The notes below the pieces were generated by a model, which worked only from the letters and a program-made list of their open reading frames with translations, was not told the origin of the DNA and searched no databases. Below are positions 1 to 7,871 of a stretch of 64,000 nucleotides of DNA, one piece after another (position 1 is the stretch's first letter; each line of letters begins with the position of its first letter). The DNA lies in contig NZ_AP022598.1 in the NCBI RefSeq assembly GCF_010725485.1, positions 2,542,001-2,606,000 of the forward strand, written 5' to 3'. The position numbers and the translations under genes were made by a program. The DNA is from Mycolicibacterium parafortuitum. Its GTDB lineage: Bacteria; Actinomycetota; Actinomycetes; Mycobacteriales; Mycobacteriaceae.

Positions 1-388
1 TCTTGCGCGGCTTGGCCTTCTCGGCGACCGGGATCGTCACCGTGAGCACGCCGTTCTCGTAGGTGGCCGAAATCGCCGAGGTGTCGATGCCGTCGCCGAG
101 CGTGAGCTGACGACGGTAGGTGCCGTAGAAGCGTTCACTGGCCAGCCATTGAGCGGAGTCTTCGGAACGCGCGGTGCGGTGCGCCGAAATCGTCAGCATG
201 CCGTTGTCGACGTTCACGTCGACCGACCCGGGATCGACACCTGGCAGGTCGGCGGTCAGTACGTAGTGGTCGTCGACCTTGCACAGATCCATCGGCATGA
301 AGCGCGGTGCGCGGTTGGTTCCGGTCTGGCTCGCGACGAGGCCTCGGGTCAGGGCGTCGAAATCACTGAATGGATCAAAGCGAAGCAC
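1..388 (-). CDS. Hsp20/alpha-crystallin small heat-shock protein (C-terminus off window)
   Basis: ATP-independent holdase chaperone of the small heat-shock family, expected in the cytosol as oligomers. Reading from a GTG at 388, 129 residues are visible before the window edge. They begin MLRFDPFSDFDALTRG and contain the alpha-crystallin hallmarks DLPGV and, near the visible end, YENGVLTVTIP (the GVLxxxxP motif). The tail turns Lys-rich (AEKAKPRK), so only a few residues are probably missing. The start is supported by GGGAGGTGG at 395-403, six bases upstream. No regulator lies beside it, so regulation is not visible. The family call is firm; which mycobacterial Hsp20 paralogue this is cannot be decided. 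Confidence 0.93.
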   Translation of the reverse strand, partial: MLRFDPFSDFDALTRGLVASQTGTNRAPRFMPMDLCKVDDHYVLTADLPGVDPGSVDVNVDNGMLTISAHRTARSEDSAQWLASERFYGTYRRQLTLGDGIDTSAISATYENGVLTVTIPVAEKAKPRK

Positions 389-536
389 AGCAATCCACCT
401 CCCTGTGTCACTCAGAGCCCGCCACCCTGGCGGGCGACCAAATCACTGTGCACCAGCGAGATTAGCACTCGAGCCAGGGGAGTGCCAGTCCGATTTCAGG
501 TCAATTTCTTCCGGCCCGCGCCACATCCGCGACGCG

Positions 537-1424
537 TCACGGCACCGCGACGATCTGGGCGGCACGCAGCCGCTTGCCGCAGTGATCGCAGTCGAGCGCC
601 GGGGTGAAGGTGTGCCCGCACGCCGTATGGGTCAGCACCACCGCGGGGCCTTCGGGGGACGGGAACCAGCGTTGTGCCCACGCCAGCGCGCACACCAGTA
701 CCGGAAAGAACGCCAGCCCCTTGTCGGTCAGTTGGTAGCGCCCGTCGTCCTGGACGAGGATGCCCTCGTCGGTGAACACCGACAGCCGCCCGGCGATGGT
801 GGTCGGTGGCGCACCCAGCTGAGCCTGCAAGTCGGTGAACCGGCTGACCCCGACGAACGCCGCGACCAGCAGTGCGAACGCCCACCGGTCGCCGACCACG
901 CTCATCGTCTGGGGGAACAGCAGCGCGGCGCCCGAGCGCCTGGCGCTGGAGCGCCGGCGGTTGCTGCCCGACGGGATCGACCGCTGCCAGGATCCGCTCG
1001 GCCCCCACTGCGCGGCAACGTCTTTCCCGCCGGCGGATGCACCGCACGTCCGGCAGGTCGTGACGGGCTGGAACGCGCTGGCGCACGCCGAGTGGAACAT
1101 GTGGGGCAGCGGTTCGGCGTGCTCGGGCACCCACCGGCGTTCCCATTCCCAGATCGAGGTCAGCATCGGCCACAGCGATCGTCCCTTGGCGGTCGGCAGG
1201 TACTCCGACCGCGGCGGGTTGCTCTGGTACTGGCTGCGTTCCAGCAGTCCGTCGGCGGTCAGCGACTGAAGCCGACCCGACAGCACGGCATTGGACACCG
1301 GCAGGGCGGCCTGGAAATCGCCGTAGCGCCGCGCGCCCAGAAGCGCGCGCTGCACGATGAGCAGCGTCCACTCGTCGCCGAGCAGGCTCAGCATCCGGGC
1401 GACGGCGTTGGGCGCCTCGGGCAA
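537..1424 (-). CDS. tandem HxlR-type regulator with two zinc-ribbon-like tails
   Basis: Predicted DNA-binding regulator of 295 residues built from two HxlR winged-helix units in one chain. Unit 1 spans about residues 10-100 (GDEWTLLIVQRALLG, then LSGRLQSLTADGLL) and unit 2 about 175-260 (GDRWAFALLVAAF, then IAGRLSVFTDEGIL). Each unit ends in the same cysteine pattern: H111-x2-C114-x9-C124-x2-C127 and H266-x2-C269-x9-C279-x2-C282, which looks like a small metal-binding ribbon. Ordinary HxlR proteins are about 110-150 residues with one wing and dimerise. This one could be a covalent pseudo-dimer. The TTG start follows the stop of the carotenoid oxygenase directly, so it is the last gene of that operon and probably its regulator. 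A later in-frame ATG (residue 11) is an alternative start. Confidence 0.85.
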   Translation of the reverse strand: MPEAPNAVARMLSLLGDEWTLLIVQRALLGARRYGDFQAALPVSNAVLSGRLQSLTADGLLERSQYQSNPPRSEYLPTAKGRSLWPMLTSIWEWERRWVPEHAEPLPHMFHSACASAFQPVTTCRTCGASAGGKDVAAQWGPSGSWQRSIPSGSNRRRSSARRSGAALLFPQTMSVVGDRWAFALLVAAFVGVSRFTDLQAQLGAPPTTIAGRLSVFTDEGILVQDDGRYQLTDKGLAFFPVLVCALAWAQRWFPSPEGPAVVLTHTACGHTFTPALDCDHCGKRLRAAQIVAVP

Positions 1425-2963
1425 CTACAGGCCGATCGCGCCGGCAGCGGAGTCGCTCTCGCGCCACCGCGGGAGATCCGATCCCGGTGCCCACGTGGAG
1501 TGGGTTCCGCTGGAGATGCGCTCCGGCAGTTGCAGTTTGACCACCGGGCCGTCGCCGACCCGGGCGGCGTCGAACACCAGGCAGTAGGACGCGTCGGTGT
1601 TCATGTCGGTGGTGAGGGTGACGAGGTAGCCGTCGTCCTCGCCCGAGCCGCCGACGCGGGGCGCCATGGCCGTCTCACTGCCGAACACGCCGTCCTCGAA
1701 CGTGTACCTCTGCTCGGCGCCGGTGTGCAGGTCGTGTTTGACGAGCCCGTCGAACAGGAACCAGCCGGGCTTGCCGGTGGCCGCGTAGGTGTAGCGGTAC
1801 GGCCGCCCCGCGTACCCGGGGTTGATCATGCCGAACTCGGTGAGACTGTCCGACAGTCGTTCCTCACGGGCCTGTCCGGTCTTGAGGTTGAAACGCCAGC
1901 GGTGCAGCCGGGTCTGCATGCCGTCCAGCGACAGACTGCGAAAGATCTGGCGGTACTTTCCGCTCATCCCGTTGTCGACGCCCTCGGTGGGTTCGGGGTC
2001 GCCCTGGAAGAACCCGTCGAGCACGATCTCATCGCCGTCCTCGTAGGCGTTCGGGAAGTGCAGCACGTAGGTCGGGTCGGTCTCGAACCACATGATCTGC
2101 GACGAGTCGCCGCGGCGGGGGACCACCGCGAAACGCGACGGCACATCGCGGTGGAACCGCGGAAGGTGGATGTTGTGCTCGAGCAGCGACGCGTCCCAGA
2201 ACAACGGAAAGTCGTTGAGGATCACGTAGTTCTCGGTGAAGGCCATGTCGTGCGGCAGGCGTGGGCCGGGCAGCGGGACGTCGACGTTGTGCACCACGTC
2301 GCCGGCGGCGCTGACCACGCCGTAGCGCATGAACGGCGCCTGCTTGCTGTAGTTGAAGAACAGCAGTTCGCCGGTGTGGTCGTCGACCTTCGGATGCGCG
2401 GACACTCCCCAGTCGTTCGGGAAGCCGCCGTTCCAGTCCTCCTTGCCGAGCGCGTCGCCCGAACACGGGTCGATCTTGTACAGGTCGCCGCACTGGTAGT
2501 GACTGGTCAGCGCCACACCGCGATGAACGATCACATCGGTCGACGACGCGTCCTTCATCAAGGTCCGTGCGCCCCAGCCGTAGTCGACTTTGGCCGCTTC
2601 GATGGGCTCGGCGATACCGGGCCAGAGCGGGCCGCCGGCCTCGTCCTCCGCGGCCACGCCGTCGGTGCGCACGAATCGGTTGCGATAGAACGCCTTTCCG
2701 TCCCGGAACCCGACGATGTGCAGCATGCCGTCACCGTCGAACGGGTGGTAGTACTTCAACGCCGGGTGCAGCGGGTTCTCGGTGTTGCGCAGGTAGACCC
2801 CGTCGAGATCGGTCGGGATCCGGCCTTCGACGACGGGCAGGTCATCGTGGTCCCATTCGGTGGTCTGCGGACGCCACGGCCCGGTGCGGTACGGGTGGTC
2901 GTCGTCCTCGGGCAGCGTCGACAGGAACTTTCCGACGACCTCGGGATGGGTGCTGATGCTCAT
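1425..2963 (-). CDS. carotenoid cleavage oxygenase (RPE65/CCO family)
   Basis: Non-haem Fe(II) dioxygenase that splits a conjugated double bond of carotenoids or apocarotenoids to aldehydes. It has 512 residues, the usual size. The four iron-binding histidines expected of the family fit H190 (SAHPKVD), H238 (PHDMAF), H302 (VLHFPNAYE) and H488 (GTHSTW). The N-terminal part carries DLDGVYLRNTENP and the HPFDGDGML block typical of CCOs. It lies 28 bp after the thiolase stop, and the HxlR start abuts its stop, so thiolase-CCO-HxlR is one operon. A carotenoid biosynthesis operon lies 35 kb away, making an endogenous substrate possible. The exact cleavage position and substrate cannot be read from sequence; lignostilbene-type activity is an alternative. 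Confidence 0.93.
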   Translation of the reverse strand: MSISTHPEVVGKFLSTLPEDDDHPYRTGPWRPQTTEWDHDDLPVVEGRIPTDLDGVYLRNTENPLHPALKYYHPFDGDGMLHIVGFRDGKAFYRNRFVRTDGVAAEDEAGGPLWPGIAEPIEAAKVDYGWGARTLMKDASSTDVIVHRGVALTSHYQCGDLYKIDPCSGDALGKEDWNGGFPNDWGVSAHPKVDDHTGELLFFNYSKQAPFMRYGVVSAAGDVVHNVDVPLPGPRLPHDMAFTENYVILNDFPLFWDASLLEHNIHLPRFHRDVPSRFAVVPRRGDSSQIMWFETDPTYVLHFPNAYEDGDEIVLDGFFQGDPEPTEGVDNGMSGKYRQIFRSLSLDGMQTRLHRWRFNLKTGQAREERLSDSLTEFGMINPGYAGRPYRYTYAATGKPGWFLFDGLVKHDLHTGAEQRYTFEDGVFGSETAMAPRVGGSGEDDGYLVTLTTDMNTDASYCLVFDAARVGDGPVVKLQLPERISSGTHSTWAPGSDLPRWRESDSAAGAIGL

Positions 2964-2991
2964 CTGTTCTCCTCGGGCGAGCGCTCGACGG

Positions 2992-4215
2992 TCAGCGTGC
3001 GCTGCCGACGACGAAACTGACGGTGGTGGCGGTGCTGCCGCCGAAGTTCAACGTGCCGAACGTTTTCGCGTTCTCGACCTGGTATTCGCCGGCGGTGCCG
3101 CTGACCTGCCGCGCCGCGTCGAGCAGCATCCGCACCCCGGAGGCCCCGACCGGGTGGCCGCCGCCGATCAGTCCGCCGCTGGGGTTGATGGGCAGTCGAC
3201 CGCCGATCGCGATCTCGCCGTGCTCGATCGCCTGCCAGGACAGGCCTGGTTCGGTCAGTCCGATGTGGTCGATCGCCAGGTACTCGCTGGGGGTGAAGCA
3301 GTCGTGCACCTCGAAACCGTGTACGTCGTCCAGGGTCACCCGGGCCCGGCCGAACGCGTCCAGCACCGCGGCGCGGACGTGCGGGAACACGTAGGGGCCC
3401 GCGGCGGAGTGCTTGAGCTTCTGGTGCAGGCCCAGCCCGACGGTGCGGTGCCCCCAGCCCTCGATGCGCCCGATCGGCCGCGCGGTCGGGTGGTCCTTGA
3501 GCCAGGTGTCGCTGACCAGGACGATGCCTGCGCCACCGTCGGTCAGCTGGCTGCAGTCCAGCCGGCGAAGAACACCGTCGACGACGGGGTTGAGGGTATC
3601 GTCGGCGGGCGGCGGGGACGGCACCGACCACTCCCTGGTCTGGGCAAGCGGGTTGGCGCGGGCGCTGGTGAAGTTCAGGTCGGCGATGGCACGCAGGTGC
3701 GTCTCGTCCAGGCCGTAGCGGCGGTCGTATTCGGCGGCGACCGCGTTGAACATGTGCGGCCACATGTATTGGGCGTCCTGGCCCTCGTGTCCGGTCCACG
3801 CCGCAGCACCCAGGATCGACGTCGCGGTGTCGCCCGGCACCGTCTTCTCCAGCTCGACGCCGACGACCAGCGCGCTCGGGTACGCCCCGGAGCGCAGATC
3901 GGCGATCGCCGCCAGGGTCGCCACGCTGCCGGATGCGCACGCGGCCTCGTGCCGGGACGCCGGCACGTCCCACAGCCCGTCGACGACGGTGGCAGGCATG
4001 GCACCGAGATGTCCCTGGTGGGTGAACAGTTCCCCGAACGCATTGGCGACGTGCACGACGCCGATCTCGGCGGCGTCGATTTTCGCGTTCTGCAGCGTCT
4101 CAGTCACGACCTCGCGGGTCAGGTCGGCGAAATCCAGGCCCTCGCGCTCGTAGTTGCGGGCAAAGTCGCTCTGGTAGCCACCCAGGATCCAGATGTCGTC
4201 GGTGGAGCTCACCAC
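2992..4215 (-). CDS. SCP2-type thiolase / acetyl-CoA acetyltransferase-like protein
   Basis: Thiolase-superfamily protein of 407 residues, likely performing or assisting CoA-dependent C-C cleavage or condensation of a degradation intermediate. The nucleophile region EAACASGS puts the acyl-accepting cysteine at C93. H304 (EVHDCFTP) and H354 (GGGHPVGASG) are the other catalytic-loop residues. The second cysteine loop of classical thiolases (CxGGG) is replaced by NFGGST, as in the SCP2-thiolase or lipid-transfer-type branch. It is the first gene of the operon with the carotenoid oxygenase and HxlR regulator, which hints at a role in breaking down apocarotenoid or terpenoid acids. That substrate is an inference. 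The ATG start lies beside a 196-bp divergent intergenic region shared with the GAF-ANTAR gene. Confidence 0.88.
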   Translation of the reverse strand: MVSSTDDIWILGGYQSDFARNYEREGLDFADLTREVVTETLQNAKIDAAEIGVVHVANAFGELFTHQGHLGAMPATVVDGLWDVPASRHEAACASGSVATLAAIADLRSGAYPSALVVGVELEKTVPGDTATSILGAAAWTGHEGQDAQYMWPHMFNAVAAEYDRRYGLDETHLRAIADLNFTSARANPLAQTREWSVPSPPPADDTLNPVVDGVLRRLDCSQLTDGGAGIVLVSDTWLKDHPTARPIGRIEGWGHRTVGLGLHQKLKHSAAGPYVFPHVRAAVLDAFGRARVTLDDVHGFEVHDCFTPSEYLAIDHIGLTEPGLSWQAIEHGEIAIGGRLPINPSGGLIGGGHPVGASGVRMLLDAARQVSGTAGEYQVENAKTFGTLNFGGSTATTVSFVVGSAR

Positions 4216-4411
4216 CGCACCGTACTACAACTAACAGAGTGACTGTGCCGACGGGCGGCCTCGCCGGCTTCTTGGCTGAACCGACGAGACCTTGACAGGG
4301 ACTGTGGTGACACCGTCTCCCGTCCCACGCCTGCATTGCCCACCTCCCCGTGGCGCAAACCCCGAAGTCACCCTGCAATCACAAAGCGTCAAGATGGGTA
4401 TCTCCGTGATC

Positions 4412-5098
4412 ATGAACGAGCTTCCCACCCACGAGCTCGCCCGGCGGATGGCCGAGTTGGCCCGTCTGGTCGCCGCTCCTCGCCGTGTCGAGGAGGTGCT
4501 TTCCGACGTCACTGCCGAGGTCATGGCGCTGATACCCGGCACCGACGCCGCCGGGGTGCTGTTCGTCGGCAAAGCGGGCCGGTTCGAAACGGTCGCCGGC
4601 ACCTCCGAGCTGCCGCGCCGCCTCGACGAGCTGCAGATGCTCTACAAGGAGGGGCCGTGTCTGGACGCGGCGCTCGACGAGCTGGTGGTGCGGACCGACG
4701 ACTTCCGGACCGAGGGCCGCTGGCCCCGCTACGCCCCGGCAGCTGTCGAGATCGGGGTGCTCAGTGGCCTGTCGTTCAAGCTGTACACCAGCGGGCAGAC
4801 CGCTGGCGCGCTGAACCTGTTCGCGCTGCGGCCGAACGCGTTCGACGAGGAGGCCGAGACGGTCGGGGCGATCCTGGCCGCGCATGCCGCCGCGGCGGTC
4901 CTGGCCAGCCGGCAGAGCGAACAGCTCGAGTCGGCGTTGTCCTCGCGTGACCGCATCGGTCAGGCCAAGGGCATCATCATGGAGCGCTACAACATCGACG
5001 ACGTCGCCGCGTTCGACATGCTGCGCAGGCTCTCCCAGGACAGCAACACCAAACTCGTCGACATCGCGTCGAAGGTCATCGAGACCAGGGGGACCTGA
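4412..5098 (+). CDS. GAF-ANTAR RNA-binding antiterminator-type regulator
   Basis: Cytosolic sensory regulator: an N-terminal GAF domain (about residues 20-160) followed by an ANTAR domain (about 165-225). The ANTAR part shows the characteristic three-helix signature with IGQAKGIIMERY, AFDMLRRLSQDSN and LVDIASKV. ANTAR proteins bind paired-hairpin RNA leaders and control termination or translation. Several mycobacterial genomes encode free-standing GAF-ANTAR proteins acting on lipid and redox genes. The start is uncertain: ATG at 4412 begins MNELPTHELARRMAEL, ATG at 4394 adds six residues, and neither has a clear ribosome site. No matching target leader was found close by. It is transcribed divergently from the thiolase operon and ends at a strong double hairpin. 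Confidence 0.88.
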   Translation: MNELPTHELARRMAELARLVAAPRRVEEVLSDVTAEVMALIPGTDAAGVLFVGKAGRFETVAGTSELPRRLDELQMLYKEGPCLDAALDELVVRTDDFRTEGRWPRYAPAAVEIGVLSGLSFKLYTSGQTAGALNLFALRPNAFDEEAETVGAILAAHAAAAVLASRQSEQLESALSSRDRIGQAKGIIMERYNIDDVAAFDMLRRLSQDSNTKLVDIASKVIETRGT

Positions 5099-5114
5099 GG
5101 TCCCGCATGGATGA

Positions 5115-5164
5115 GCCCGCCCCCGGCGGGGCGCCGGGGGCGGGCGACTCGGGGTCGCCGAGTC
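5115..5164. terminator. tandem GC-rich hairpins, bidirectional terminator
   Basis: Between the convergent ANTAR gene (stop 5098) and tautomerase gene (stop 5168) lie two adjoining perfect stem-loops. The first has 13-bp arms at 5115-5127 and 5133-5145 with loop GGGGC. The second has 7-bp arms at 5146-5152 and 5158-5164 (GACTCGG/CCGAGTC). There is no U tract, as is common for mycobacterial hairpin terminators. It probably ends transcripts from both sides. Confidence 0.8.
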
Positions 5165-5167
5165 TGT

Positions 5168-5590
5168 CTATGGGGAAACGGCGGGCCGGGTGCTCTTGAG
5201 CGATGCCACCCAGTCGGCTTCGTGGCCGGGGTCGGGGAGTAGCCGGCCGAGTTCGACGGCGAACCGGGCCGGACTGCTCTGGAACACCACCACCACCCGG
5301 TCCTCGGGCACCGAAGCGAATTCGGTTACTGTCGAAGCGATTTCGAGCGCGAGACGGCTGGTCTCCTCTTCGTCGTGCCCTTCGCGGACCCAGCCGTTGA
5401 CCAGCACCGGGGCGGCGGGCCTCCCGCCGGCGTAGACGTTGTCGACCGGCAGCTCCTGGTAGACGACGTTGACGTAGGTGGCGGGCACGTGGTTGATCTC
5501 GGAGTGGATGCGGCCGATCTCGGCGGCCAGGCTCGCCTTGGTCTGCGAACTCAGCGTTCCCACGGTGGTGGTCAGCGTGTAGACGGGCAT
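5168..5590 (-). CDS. cis-CaaD-like tautomerase superfamily enzyme
   Basis: Tautomerase-superfamily protein of 140 residues, matching the double-length cis-3-chloroacrylate dehalogenase subgroup rather than the 60-residue 4-OT group. I chose the ATG at 5590, not the one two codons upstream, because it places proline directly after Met (PVYTLTT); Pro1 is the catalytic base of the family. Counting from Pro1, His28, Arg68 and Glu112 line up with cis-CaaD His28, Arg70 and Glu114. The second active-site arginine is His71 and the key tyrosine is Val101. The end shows GRLLPDPGHEADW as in cis-CaaD. Dehalogenation is therefore unlikely, and a keto-enol tautomerase or hydratase is more plausible. It lies 32 bp after the decarboxylase-like gene, in one operon. 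Confidence 0.85.
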   Translation of the reverse strand: MPVYTLTTTVGTLSSQTKASLAAEIGRIHSEINHVPATYVNVVYQELPVDNVYAGGRPAAPVLVNGWVREGHDEEETSRLALEIASTVTEFASVPEDRVVVVFQSSPARFAVELGRLLPDPGHEADWVASLKSTRPAVSP

Positions 5591-5622
5591 GATCATCAGT
5601 CCTTTCGGGTGGCTCGGGCGCT

Positions 5623-7236
5623 TCAGCTCAGGCCCGCGTCCTGCGGACGGGTGGGGGCGACGATCACGGTGGGTCCGTCGGCGGCCACCGCGGCGGCGAA
5701 CTCCCGCTCGAGTTCAGCGGTGTCGTTGACCGTCACCGCGCGACAGCCGAATCCCTTTCCGAGAGAGGCGATGTCAAGGCCGGGCAGTTCCAGGCCCGGG
5801 ACGTTGGGGGTCTGCTCCAGTTCGGCGAAGGACTTCAGCACCGAGTACTCGCCGTTGCGCAGCACCACGAACACGATCGGCAGCTTGTGCTGTGCGGCGG
5901 TCCAGATGGCCTGGATGGAGTACTCGAAGGAGCCGTCGCCGATGGTCGCGACGACGGTGCGCTCGACGCCGCGTTCGCGGTCACCGAGCGCGATGCCGAC
6001 CGCGCCCGGCACACCCCAGCCGATGCCGCCGCTGCCGGTGGCGAAGAAGCTGGCCGGCTGCGTGGTGGGCAGCCACCGCTTCTGGTCGAGCATCGTCGAG
6101 GTGGATTCCATGACGACCACCGCGTTGTCGGGCTTGTACGTGCCCAGCACCTGGTAGACGGCATTGGCGGTCATCGGGGCGGTGGTCTCGGCCTGCTCGA
6201 CGGGGATCGGGGACAGCGGAGGCGTCACCGCCGCCTGGTCGTGGGCGTCGATCATGTCGATCAACTCGTCGAGCGCGACCTTGACGTCACCGAGCACGCT
6301 GTCGCCGACCGGCGCCACGGCCGACAGGTGCGGGTCGGCGGTCAGCTGCAGCAGTTCGGTGCCCTCGGGCAGGATCTCGCCGGCGATGTAGGGGTAGTAG
6401 CGGAACACCTGCGCGCCGACGACGATGACGAGGTCGTGCCCGTAGACCGCCTGGTTGACGCCCGCGATGGACATCGGCAGCTGACCGGCCCACAGCTTGT
6501 GGTTCTCCGGGAACGAGATCCGGTCGGGCAGAGCGGTTCCCAGCACGGGGGCGCCGAGCTTCTCGGCGAATGCGACACCGGCGTCCCAGGCTCCGCTGCG
6601 GTCGACCTCGGGTCCGATCACCAGCAGGGGGTTCTTCGCGCGGTTGATCCGGTCGGCGAAGTCGCGCAGCCGGGCGCGGTCGGGTTCGGTGTGATGGCTC
6701 GCGGTGCGGACCACGGCGGGGCCGAGTGCGGGCTTGTCCCAGTCGTCGAGCGGGATGGACAGGAATACCGGACCCATCGGCGGCTGCATCGCCACGATGT
6801 AGGCCTGCATGAACGCCGCGGGCACATCCTCGGCGCGGGCCGGTTGATAGGCCCACTTGACCCAGGGCTGCGGCATCATCGTCTCGTCGCGGTTGGCCAG
6901 GTACGGGTCCATCAGCAGCATCTCGCGGGTCTGCTGGCCGGCGGTGACGATCATCGGGGTGTTCGACTTGTACGCCGCGACCAGGCTTCCGATCGCGTTG
7001 CCGGTGCCGGCGGCGGTGTGCAGGTTGACCAGCGCGGGCTTACCGGTGGTTTGCGCGAAGCCGTCGGCCATCGCGAGCACCGAGGCTTCCTGCAGCCCCA
7101 GCACGTAGGTGAAATCGTCGGGAAAGCTCTTCAGAAAGGTTTGTTCCGTCGATCCGGGATTGCCGAAAACTGTTGTCAAACCCAGCTTCCGGAGCAGATC
7201 GTAGGTGACTTCGTGGACGGTCTTGGCATCGGACAT
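5623..7236 (-). CDS. mdlC: ThDP-dependent benzoylformate-decarboxylase-like enzyme
   Basis: Thiamine-diphosphate enzyme of 537 residues, closest in remembered sequence to Pseudomonas benzoylformate decarboxylase (2-oxo-acid to aldehyde plus CO2). Shared landmarks are VFGNPGSTE with the active-site Ser near residue 29, the ThDP-activating Glu50 (GLQEAS), His73 (NLHTAAGTGN), a His in the ENHKLWAG segment, VKW, and the C-terminal GDGS cofactor motif. The ATG at 7236 is preferred over one 18 codons upstream because AGGAAAG precedes it and MSDAKTVHEV matches the family N-terminus. Its partner is the cis-CaaD-like tautomerase. Acetolactate-synthase-type activity is the main alternative. The upstream region carries an inverted repeat that may be its operator. 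The gene symbol is by homology. Confidence 0.85.
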   Translation of the reverse strand: MSDAKTVHEVTYDLLRKLGLTTVFGNPGSTEQTFLKSFPDDFTYVLGLQEASVLAMADGFAQTTGKPALVNLHTAAGTGNAIGSLVAAYKSNTPMIVTAGQQTREMLLMDPYLANRDETMMPQPWVKWAYQPARAEDVPAAFMQAYIVAMQPPMGPVFLSIPLDDWDKPALGPAVVRTASHHTEPDRARLRDFADRINRAKNPLLVIGPEVDRSGAWDAGVAFAEKLGAPVLGTALPDRISFPENHKLWAGQLPMSIAGVNQAVYGHDLVIVVGAQVFRYYPYIAGEILPEGTELLQLTADPHLSAVAPVGDSVLGDVKVALDELIDMIDAHDQAAVTPPLSPIPVEQAETTAPMTANAVYQVLGTYKPDNAVVVMESTSTMLDQKRWLPTTQPASFFATGSGGIGWGVPGAVGIALGDRERGVERTVVATIGDGSFEYSIQAIWTAAQHKLPIVFVVLRNGEYSVLKSFAELEQTPNVPGLELPGLDIASLGKGFGCRAVTVNDTAELEREFAAAVAADGPTVIVAPTRPQDAGLS

Positions 7237-7253
7237 CGGACTCACCGGCTTTC

Positions 7254-7352
7254 CTGTGGATGGTGGTGACCTGCGATCGGCTGGCCGCAAGTTCAGTGAG
7301 AACTCTGGTCTGGATCACCGGTGAAGTCGTCAACGGTGACCACCATCTACAG
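7254..7352. promoter_or_regulatory. inverted-repeat promoter region upstream of the decarboxylase gene
   Basis: Two 18-bp half-sites face each other: 7254-7271 (CTGTGGATGGTGGTGACC) and 7335-7352 (GGTGACCACCATCTACAG), complementary at 16 of 18 positions. Between them sit a perfect palindrome TCACCGGTGA (7315-7324) and AGTTC/GAACT arms near 7290-7305. The left half begins 18 bp upstream of the decarboxylase start. A repressor that loops or spans about 80 bp is a reasonable reading. No cognate regulator gene is adjacent. Confidence 0.5.
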
Positions 7353-7364
7353 CTGTGGAAAACG

Positions 7365-7402
7365 GCAGAGACGACTACCTGCTGGCCGGTAGTCGTCTCT
7401 GC
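7365..7402 (-). terminator. rho-independent terminator after the haemophore-like gene
   Basis: A perfect 15-bp stem (GCAGAGACGACTACC at 7365-7379, complement at 7388-7402) with an 8-base loop. On the minus strand it is followed by CGTTTTCC, giving a short U tract. It lies 83 bp beyond the stop of the gene at 7485. Confidence 0.8.
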
Positions 7403-7484
7403 GGTCGGTGACTGTGGGGCTTGTGAACGCAGCGGACCTCGATCCCGTGCACAGGGCCCACAATCGCGGTGCGGTGCCGTTCGT

Positions 7485-7838
7485 TCAGGCGTCCGGCATG
7501 CCGGCCGGCGGCAGACCGCACCGGTTCCGGAAGTCGGTCATCGGCGCGCGGATGCCCGACAGATCCGCCTCGACCGTGGGATTCGCATCCAGGTATGCGT
7601 CGACTTTGGCGCGGCGTTCGTCCGGGGGCAGGCCGCGCAGGCCGCTGAAGAACCCGTTCACGTCGGGGTGGGTGAACATGTAGGCCGACAGCGACGCCGA
7701 GACGCCGGACAGGATTCCGGCCTGGTCCCCGATGGAGCAGTTCGGTGGCGGTGGCTGGGACGCTGCGAGCGCACTGTTGAAAAGTAATGCGGCACCGGCG
7801 ATCACCATCGCACCCGCGGATCGGACGAGAACAGACAT
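7485..7838 (-). CDS. exported haemophore-like haem-binding protein
   Basis: Small exported protein of 117 residues resembling the mycobacterial haemophore family (Rv0203 type), which carries haem outside the cell. A signal peptide spans about residues 1-25 (MSVLVRSAGAMVIAGAALLF, cleavage after SALA or AASQ). The mature part is helical with two cysteines, C34 and C107, likely disulfide-bonded. It has the family features: a PDVNGFFSGLRGLPPDERRAKVDAYLDANP-like stretch, with the second cysteine close to the C-terminus. A ribosome site (GGAGT) precedes the ATG. A strong terminator follows. Haem binding is inferred from family only; no haem ligand can be named with confidence. Confidence 0.8.
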   Translation of the reverse strand: MSVLVRSAGAMVIAGAALLFNSALAASQPPPPNCSIGDQAGILSGVSASLSAYMFTHPDVNGFFSGLRGLPPDERRAKVDAYLDANPTVEADLSGIRAPMTDFRNRCGLPPAGMPDA

Positions 7839-7871
7839 TCCTACTCCTTCTACGGTCAGGTCAACGGATCG

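Noticed and set aside
279-3020. Very long rightward open frame of about 900 codons over the HxlR and carotenoid oxygenase genes
   Set aside because: It is the antisense shadow of clearly recognisable leftward genes; its translation is Arg/Ala/Gly/Val-rich without any family motif.
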